Source: Odontocerum albicorne (Eukaryota; Arthropoda; Insecta; Trichoptera; Odontoceridae). Taken from it: a stretch of 64,000 bases of DNA. Below the pieces are notes generated by a model. That model was not told where the DNA came from. It was given only the letters and a program-made list of their open reading frames with translations, and made no database searches. Where the stretch lies: NCBI GenBank assembly GCA_949825065.1, contig OX463852.1:13554127-13618126 (forward strand), read 5' to 3'. This document shows positions 57,627 through 64,000 of the stretch, one piece after another; positions within the stretch are counted from its first letter, which is position 1, and each line of letters begins with the position of its first letter. The position numbers and the translations under genes are program-made.

Positions 57627-59259
57627 GTTCTTGGATGTAGTTGAGGAGGTTCATGGCTTCGGTGATGGCTGATTTTAAGTTATTCAAAATGAGATCGCGA
57701 TTTGGGGGGAGGGCGGCGGGCAATATGTAGTTTTGGGGTGTAGATGTTGATAATAGGGGGCGATGAGTTGCGACGTTCGCGTATGACGCGTTGGAAGTGA
57801 CTGGTTTCGATGCACTCTGGGGGGCGTTGGGGAATCGCCATGTGGCGTTGTTTGCCGAGGGGGCGTTCGATAAGGGGGCGTTGGTGGAGGGGCGTTGGTA
57901 GATGCCATCCATGAGGGGGCGTAAGGGCTGCGGGGTCTGGAAGTGGTGGTGGGGAGCGATTGAAGGGAGGTTGCTCTTGGGGAAGCGTGGGCAGCCTCTG
58001 AAGTTGGCCGTGTGTGGGCCTCCGCAGTTACAGCAGGTGGCGGGAGTGTCCGCGGGCTTCCTGCATTCAGATGTGTGATGCGTTCTACCGCATTTCACAC
58101 AGTTGGCTGGGGCGTGGCAGTTGCCGGCGGAATGGGCGAACTGTTGGCATCGATGACACTGGCCCATGCCTTTGCGCTTGTTCAGCTCCTCCACTGTGAC
58201 TCGAATATCGAGTACACCGTGGAGTTCGGTGAAGATGCGCTTTGCGGGAGAGTCCCTTGTCATCTTGACGATGACCATGGGGAGTTCCACTCGATTCCGG
58301 TTTTTCATGCGATACACATTTAAAACCGGATAATCGAGTGATTTGAGTTCATCTGAAATGTCCTCGACGCTGATAGGGGTCGGTAGGCCGCGGATGACGG
58401 CTAGCAGGGGCTTCTCGCTCTCCAAATGGAAAGAGTGGTATGGAATGGCGAGAGAATCGGTAATGTGGACTAGGGAGCGGTAGGCCTCTACGGTTTCAGT
58501 GGTGATTTTAAGATCACCATTGGGCTGCACCTTCGAGGAGAAGTGAATGTTTTGAGACCTGAGTTTAGCTCTCAGGTCTCCATATTTGGCGGAATTGTGA
58601 AGTACGATGGGGGGGATGCGGTCCTTTTTGATCTGAAGTAGAGGTCGTGAGTCATTATTTAGAGGTGGGGCGGGGGCTGCGGGATGAGGAGGGCTGAGTG
58701 GGCCTCTCATTTTTTTGCTGGTTTGGGCCACGGTGGCACCAGCTGGCTTCGGGTCTGATTGGGGGCAGACGAGGGGGGGGCTTTCTTGGGATTGAAGAGC
58801 CCTTTTACGGTTTTTGGCAACAGATTGCCAGTCCGTTTCTGGAATATCCGGAATGATAATTATTGGTGGGGAAAGTGGGGAGTCAAAAGTGGGGGTGGGG
58901 CGCGGCGGTGTTGTGATAGGGATAGGGACCACTGACAAGACAGTGGGTGAAATAGATGGAGGGTTTTTGGCCTCAATCGAGACCTCACCTTTATTGAAGA
59001 GTTCACGAAGAAGTTTTACCATCTTCATTGTCTCTTTTTTGGATGTGGTCTCCATCTTGAAGAGCTCGAAGGCTTCCTCGAAAGTGGAGATGGTCAGATC
59101 AGGGGATGTTGAGCGGTCCGGGGACTTAGCGAGGTCTGGTATAGGCGAGGTCACGGGGACGGATGCGGGCGTTTCGGCTGGTTCGGAACTAGTTTTTCTA
59201 GTAATGATGCGTGGAGTTTTAATGATGAAGTTCGGTTTGACGGATTTGACGGACTTCAT
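57610..59259 (-). CDS. LINE ORF1, gag-like nucleic-acid-binding protein
   Basis: 549 residues, complete. The N-terminal 200 residues are Pro/Ser/Thr-rich and basic. The central part (PPIVLHNSAKYGDLRAKLRS..) is the conserved gag region found before zinc knuckles in Jockey-clade elements. Three CCHC-type knuckles follow at about 370-425: CHRCQQFAHSAGNC, CVKCGRTHHTSEC and CCNCGGPHTANFRGC. The tail is rich in Asn and Pro. The protein would bind element RNA in the ribonucleoprotein. Its stop overlaps the ORF2 start by 17 nt in another frame, as is common for this clade. Confidence 0.9.
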   Translation of the reverse strand: MKSVKSVKPNFIIKTPRIITRKTSSEPAETPASVPVTSPIPDLAKSPDRSTSPDLTISTFEEAFELFKMETTSKKETMKMVKLLRELFNKGEVSIEAKNPPSISPTVLSVVPIPITTPPRPTPTFDSPLSPPIIIIPDIPETDWQSVAKNRKRALQSQESPPLVCPQSDPKPAGATVAQTSKKMRGPLSPPHPAAPAPPLNNDSRPLLQIKKDRIPPIVLHNSAKYGDLRAKLRSQNIHFSSKVQPNGDLKITTETVEAYRSLVHITDSLAIPYHSFHLESEKPLLAVIRGLPTPISVEDISDELKSLDYPVLNVYRMKNRNRVELPMVIVKMTRDSPAKRIFTELHGVLDIRVTVEELNKRKGMGQCHRCQQFAHSAGNCHAPANCVKCGRTHHTSECRKPADTPATCCNCGGPHTANFRGCPRFPKSNLPSIAPHHHFQTPQPLRPLMDGIYQRPSTNAPLSNAPSANNATWRFPNAPQSASKPVTSNASYANVATHRPLLSTSTPQNYILPAALPPNRDLILNNLKSAITEAMNLLNYIQEHGSHL

Positions 59260-59885
59260 GGCTGCTTAATAGGCGGAATTGAACAAATAGAAAGAATAAT
59301 TGTGGACAATAAAAAGTAGGATATAGCTGTGGAAAAAATAAATATAATTGTGTGATGAGTAGAAACACAAACAGTGATAAATAAAGAATTAAAGTTTTGA
59401 TGAGTAATGTGAAATATAAAATGAAGATAGGATGGGGAGAGCTGTCGACCTTTTCAGATCTTCAACTCTGCCCTCGGAGTGTAAAAGGCTAAGAAGGATA
59501 GTAACAGTCAGTGGCTTACTCGATGAAGAAGAAGAAATTCTGGCATCGACCGGCACTCGGAACAAATTATGTCACCAAGAATTTGTGGAGGCCGGCTCCT
59601 TATCACGAGTTAATATAAAAAATAAACCGATTTGATCTAAATAGCTGTCTGGGACGAGTGGAATGTCAATCTAATGTTTATTGTTTGTGCACATGCGAGG
59701 CCGGGAACGACACTTGTTATCACTGTTTTAGCGACGATGCGCGGAAAGTATGCGCACTGGCAAAAACGGCGACGGTGAACTTTAAGCGACACTATATGAA
59801 GAATCGTGTATTGTACTTGTTCGTTAGCAACGGATTGCAGTGAGATCGCGTTATGTTAGCAACAAGCGACTGCTCTGTAGCAGAT

Positions 59886-60547
59886 CCGTGACTCAGTTGC
59901 TGACAATAGACATCTGCCGTAATCGTCTGGCCAGATTTAAGAAAGCTGTAGTGAACGACACCAGCACTAGTCCACCAAACGCTCACAAGTAACTTTTTTG
60001 GAGTCAATTTTCGCTTGGGGCATGGTTTGGCTGGTTCGGCAGGGTTCAGCCATTGCGATGAGCGCTTCCGATTATCATACAGGATCCACTTTTCATCACA
60101 GGTAATGATTCGATTCAAAATCCCTTCATTATTGTGCCGGTTGAGTAATGCAACGCAGCAGTCAACGCGCGTTTGTTGATTTGCTTCACTCAATTCGTGA
60201 GGTATCCACCTTTCAAGCTTTTTCACCTTCCCAATTTGCTTCAAGTGGATTAAAACAGTTTTATCACTAACACCGCAGCCTGCAGCTAACTCGGACGTGG
60301 TTTGCGATGGATCCGCTTCCACAATAGCCTTCAATTCTTAATTATCAACTTTGGTCTCCGGCCGTCCACGGGGCTTTTTCTGCAGGTCGAAATTTCCAGA
60401 ACGAAAACGTTGGAACCAAAAACGCACTGTGTTTTCTTTTGCGGCACCGTCGCCATACACATCATTAATCCTTCGAGCCGTTTCTGCAGCACTGGTGCCA
60501 CGGTGGAACTCGTACTCGTAAATAACGCGATATTTCAAGTTTTCCAT
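59886..60547 (-). pseudogene. mariner transposase, N-terminal part
   Basis: Starts MENLKYRVIYEYEFHRGTSA, with two helix-turn-helix units (..AKENTVRFWFQRFRSG.. and ..TTSELAAGCGVSDKTVLIHL). Then comes the WIPHELSEAN linker and ITCDEKWILYDN with the first catalytic Asp. TAA at 60338-60340 interrupts the frame after VDN, where relatives have a residue. The frame ends in CQQL, where the LINE has inserted. Confidence 0.9.
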
Positions 60548-60738
60548 TTTGTAAACTGAGTGACGCAAAGAAAAAAAACAATTGAGGAAAAAACAAATGA
60601 ATTATAATTTTCGAAACACAAATACTTGAGTAAATAGCTGTATAAATTTTAATTTGGAATTCCTAACCAAAGAGAAGATATTTGAGATCAAAGTTGCCAG
60701 TACGGCAAAACGCCAATTTCATATGCAAGGACCTAATA

Positions 60739-60985
60739 TATCTACAATATGCACAATTTATATTTACTGTAATACATTATTATTTAAATATATCTACAAT
60801 ATGCACAATTTATGTTAACTGTTATACATTATTATTTAAATATATCTACAATATGCACAATTTATGTTTACTGTAATACATTATTATTTAAATATATCTA
60901 CAATATGCACAATTTATGTTTACTGTAATACATTATTATTTAAATATATCTACAATATGCACAGTTTCGGTTAACTGTACCTAAC
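60739..60985. repeat. 52-bp AT-rich tandem array, right part
   Basis: Resumes the unit cut at 53928 and continues with units at 60773, 60825, 60877 and 60929. It decays after GCACAGTTTCGGTTAACTG. With the left part the array has about twelve units. The + strand ORF at 60682-60876 only reads through it. Confidence 0.95.
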
Positions 60986-61703
60986 ATATAATACATTTAT
61001 GGAATTTTTTATTTTGCAGAGTAATTTAGTCTATTATTTTTTTGTTCTGAAATGTTGTTATTTTGTAAATTTTTGTATTTTACATTTTTAGAGTAAATTG
61101 TTTTTTGCCAATAATATGTGTACATGTGATATTTTTATTATACTTTCATTGTTTCGTATATTTAGTTTACACATTAACAAGACAAAATATGACTATAAGT
61201 TTAACATGTATATACGTGGAAGTTTGAAAAGTTGGATAAAGAAACATATTTTCGGGAAAAAACTATTTTATATTTCAACATAATCTCATTTGAAGGGCAA
61301 ACACTTGGTTTAGCAAACTTTGCAAAATACTCAGTACTGCATCGATAAAAATTTCTTCCCACCGAGCCAATATTTTAATTTCGGGAATAGGAAGAAAGTC
61401 TGACGGCTGTCAAACGTTAATAACGCTTTGTACCTGGCCGAAATTTTGACAGAGATCGCTTGAGGAATGATATTTGGCAACAGTGGTGTCACTTGAACAA
61501 AGGTTGTATTTTGTTTGTTTTTTTACCAAAGTTTTCAAACTATCCTAGTACGTTTCTTCATAAAACTACCCTAGTACGTTTCCTCATAAAACAATTAAGG
61601 TATAAATTAAAATAAAATTTAAAAGTTGATTAATTTACAATGTAATAAAAGTACGAAAGTTTACAATTTCATCAGTAAAAAAATATTAAATAAAATGATT
61701 ACC
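60986..61703. other. Unannotated segment with a short duplication
   Basis: AT-rich. A tandem duplication, CTACCCTAGTACGTTTC(C/T)TC, lies at about 61540-61592. Otherwise nothing recognisable. Confidence 0.45.
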
Positions 61704-62812
61704 CTAGTGAGAATACGGTGGCCGGCGTCCTCCGGCACGTAGCGCCCTAGGGATGCAGCCATATTAGCCCAATGGTAACGATGACCCAGAATACGAGTAC
61801 ATTCCAGATATTAATGCATATATAAAAACATTTTATGCACTTAACAACATTGTTGACATAAGGGACGTGAATCTCACTGAGTACGTATCATAAATGGTAG
61901 CGATTTGATTTATGTCATACATTTGAGTTTAACTGATAACATAGTGATACTAAAATACGCACTTACATCTGAGCAACGTTGACGTAATTGCACGGATCGG
62001 CTCTGAGGGCCACGACTCTTTAAAAACAGAATACCAACCAGTTACATTTATGTCATAATATTTCATTACTTTATTTCTTAAACTATCATAATTATACCAT
62101 ATATACATGATTCAAATTGAAATATTCCGTTGTCACATATAAAATACATAATTTAAACAGGTATCATGAACATAATATCATATTTTTTTATGCCTCCCGA
62201 TAATGTGCAACCTCATTTCATAGATGATTTACGTTGAGGACTTCTGTATCTCATCCCATATTGTCAGTCAATATATTTATACGAGTTTATATATCATTGA
62301 TATCGCGACAAATTTTCTTTAAATCAACCAACGGATAACAAAATGATCTACTCGTATGTTACTTTGAAACATCTTCAGATAAATTTTTCCGTCCCGCGAG
62401 CCTGCTACACTAAGTTTAGATTCAATCTAGAGGATACAAAAAAATATAACACTTTAATAAGACTTGCTCATTAGGGCTAAGTGACATTTTGTGTGTAATA
62501 TATAATTATCAAATTATATATTGTATATTTCATAAGTCGTAAAATATTGTACGTACGCAAAGTGCAATTTTAATTATTATTAACAATGTGATAATTATTA
62601 CTTAAGGAATTAGATAACGCACTGTACCATTTTTTCTAACATAGTTGACATTTATCTGTGTAGAACGATATTATGTTACGTTGGAATTACAGATGTATTT
62701 CCTCGCTGTTTAGCGTCACTAAAATTTGGACTTTCGTTGGCTGGATTCTCATTTGACTGGCCATTCGGCGAGCTTCTCCACGAGCTGCCTTTAGGTCGAT
62801 CGTAAGCTATCC
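61704..62812 (-). CDS. Candidate 3' end of an unidentified gene, three small exons
   Basis: The proposed exons are 62680-62812, 61967-62017 and 61704-61746 (- strand). The phases fit: exon 1 ends CCAAC|GTAACA (phase 2); exon 2 is GTTTTTAAAG|A GTC GTG..CAGAT|GTAAGT (phase 2, strong donor); exon 3 is CATCCCTAG|GGCGC..CACTAG. Encoded pieces: AYDRPKGSSWRSSPNGQSNE, then NTSVIPT, VVALRADPCNYVNVAQM, and ALRAGGRRPPYSH-stop. These segments are richer in G+C than the flanks. I recognise no domain. The first donor is weak, so an alternative is that the first exon simply ends at TAA (62676). A further exon may lie at about 62943-63130 (FMDALTTHSWGSQPLQYF..IIPQG, donor GTGAGC). Confidence 0.35.
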
Positions 62813-62942
62813 CTGAGATACCCGTGATATAACAGAACTTAAATTTATTTTTGACGCTGTGTTCAGTCAAAATATTGGGTTGCATGCCTGCAAATTTTTA
62901 ACCATTAATCATAATGATCATTATGAAATTCGCTCACCCTTG

Positions 62943-63130
62943 CGGTATGATTAGGTTAAGTGGGATTTCAACAGAAAAATATTGTAATGGTTGTGACCCC
63001 CACGAGTGAGTTGTTAGTGCATCCATAAAGTTTTTTCTGTCTTGAAAAATACCGAGACAGAAATATATGAGAAAGAGATTCATGAGGGTGGTATTTTTAG
63101 GGCGTTCCAGACGGAGTAAAATTGTCAGTC
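62943..63130 (-). other. Possible upstream exon of the same unidentified gene
   Basis: The - strand has a pyrimidine-rich stretch and TTTTTCAAG acceptor near 63045, then an open frame FMDALTTHSWGSQPLQYF, SVEIPLNLIIPQG and the donor CAAGG|GTGAGC. Phase 2 at the donor fits an acceptor at about 62868 (GAACACAG|C) but not the one at 62812. It could also be a chance frame. Confidence 0.25.
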
Positions 63131-63604
63131 GTACTGTGCACATCATTTTTTGATGCATAGGTATATAGACTATAGACAAACACTTAATGGCCGTTTGGAT
63201 TAGTATCCACCACTAAAAATAATTGCCACTATAAAGTCTTGAAACATTTTTTATAAAATATCTCAGATTTCTCATTGACGTTTTAAAAAAGTACGGTTGA
63301 ACCATCGTTTATTGAGAAAGATTTTAATTTAAAATTTGCTTAACCTTCCGATTAGTGGCAAGGTCCCTGGGGATGTTTTAGATTTTTGTTTGCTCACAAC
63401 TTTCTCTTTGTATGTTTTAGAAATGTGATGCTACATGTATTCCAAAAAAAAACATGCTGAAGCGATTAAAACCAGTTTCGAAGCGGTACAATCACTCGTT
63501 CGTGTTTTATTACGGTTTGAAAACATTTAGTACGGGGATCAGGTACAAGATCCTAAGGGACCTTATACCTGACTTGTACCATTATTGAAAGAAATCGTAA
63601 ATGA

Positions 63605-64000
63605 ATTGTGTTTGCCGTACCGAAGAAAAATAAATCGGTCCTGCTGTTTTATACAATGCATTATAGTTGTTCGGTAGATAGTAAAACCAATAAGCGAAAG
63701 CCAATGGTAATTCTGAACTATAATGCCCATAAATCTGGGGTGGACACAATAGATCAGATGCTTGGCACTTATTCATGCAAACGTTCAACAAATCGTTGGC
63801 CACTTGCAATATTCTACAACATGATAGATATTGCTGCATTGGCCGCATTCGTAATTTACGATGAGATGAAGCTTGTTCAAAAAACAGACAAGCGACGTTC
63901 GTTTTTGCAATTGTTGACGAAACAATTAGCAATTCCAAATATCGAAGAACGAGTCACCAATACACGCATAATGTGCTATCCCAAAATTCGAATCGCTATG
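63605..64000 (+). pseudogene. piggyBac-type transposase, C-terminal catalytic part (runs off window)
   Basis: A 132-codon frame open to the window end, without a visible start (stop at 63602-63604). It reads VFAVPKKNKSVLLFYTMHYS, KRKPMVILNYNAHKSGVDTI, DQMLGTYSCKRSTNRWPLAI and FYNMIDIAALAAFVIYDEMK. It matches the piggyBac pattern ..VPKK.K.V.LLSTMHhd..kPe.i.fYN.tKgGVDt.DQM...ys..R.t.RWP...FY.mlniA.iNafviy. The Asp of GVDTIDQM is the third catalytic position. Upstream 63200-63600 has no matching frame, so this copy looks 5' truncated. Confidence 0.8.

Larger units (their letters stand above)
54387..59893 (-). mobile_element. Jockey-like non-LTR retrotransposon, near full length
   Basis: 5507 bp on the - strand, flanked by the 13-bp duplication CAGTTGCTGACAA (54374-54386 and 59894-59906) of mariner sequence. 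Layout: 5' UTR of about 630 nt, gag-like ORF1, ORF2 with endonuclease and reverse transcriptase, 3' UTR of about 430 nt with no poly(A) tail. It is markedly GC-rich against the host DNA. The only clear coding defect is a frameshift inside ORF2. Confidence 0.93.
53929..60736 (-). mobile_element. mariner transposon (DD34D), interrupted by a LINE
   Basis: The terminal inverted repeats are 31 bp, TTAGGTCCTTRCATATGAAA.. at both ends with two mismatches, and the element is flanked by TA duplications (53927-53928 and 60737-60738). Without the LINE and one duplication copy it is about 1288 bp, the usual mariner length. The transposase resembles the Hsmar1/cecropia type as I remember it. It landed inside the 52-bp array. 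Confidence 0.95.

Noticed and set aside
58814..59269. 151-codon + strand ORF
   Set aside because: Antisense to the gag-like ORF1 of the LINE. Open only because of the G-rich composition of that strand.
60682..60876. + strand 64-codon ORF
   Set aside because: Runs through the mariner terminus into the 52-bp array. Repetitive, no protein features.
61704..61746. Telomere- or centromere-type satellite near the right edge
   Set aside because: No TTAGG-type arrays anywhere in the window, and the 52-bp array is only about twelve units, too short to call a centromeric satellite.

Overview
The window is nuclear DNA from an AT-rich arthropod, almost certainly an insect. The evidence is spliced genes with GT..AG introns, the closest remembered relatives of the protein exons (fly Ork1-type K2P channel and animal IP3 3-kinase), and a dense load of insect-style repeats: tRNA-derived SINEs, LINE remnants, mariner and piggyBac elements, and foldback elements. 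I cannot name the species or order.

Two protein-coding genes are certain. The 3' half of an inositol-trisphosphate 3-kinase gene lies on the + strand: three exons between 1818 and 5271, with the 5' exons left of the window. Facing it on the - strand is a complete two-pore-domain potassium channel gene of the Ork1 type. Its six coding exons run from an isolated first exon at 42626-42770, across a 23.3 kb first intron, to a long last exon at 11612-13045. All splice phases agree and give a 793-residue protein. The two genes converge, with about 6.3 kb between their stop codons. Near the right edge a chain of small - strand exons with compatible phases (61704-62812, perhaps reaching 63130) suggests the 3' end of a third, unidentified gene.

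Most of the rest is repeats. About fifteen copies of one tRNA-headed SINE family are scattered on both strands, with two different tails. At least six degraded LINE 3' ends of RTE-like or CR1/Jockey-like type are present, along with mariner pseudogenes at 32.6-33.1, 45.65-45.9 and 48.8-49.7 kb. A perfect 191-bp palindrome lies at 31963-32153. At the right edge is a piggyBac transposase fragment (63605-64000).

The most complex structure is a three-layer nest at 53.5-61.0 kb. A 52-bp AT-rich tandem array was split by a DD34D mariner (53929-60736). That mariner was later split by a 5.5 kb Jockey-like LINE (54387-59893) flanked by a 13-bp target-site duplication. The LINE is GC-rich and its ORFs are nearly intact, whereas the mariner carries a stop and a frameshift. 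Three unrelated minisatellites in the window share a 51-52 bp period.

I see no bacterial operons, CRISPR arrays, phage genes or functional tRNA or rRNA genes. The spans without listed features are AT-rich intron or intergenic DNA in which I recognise nothing.
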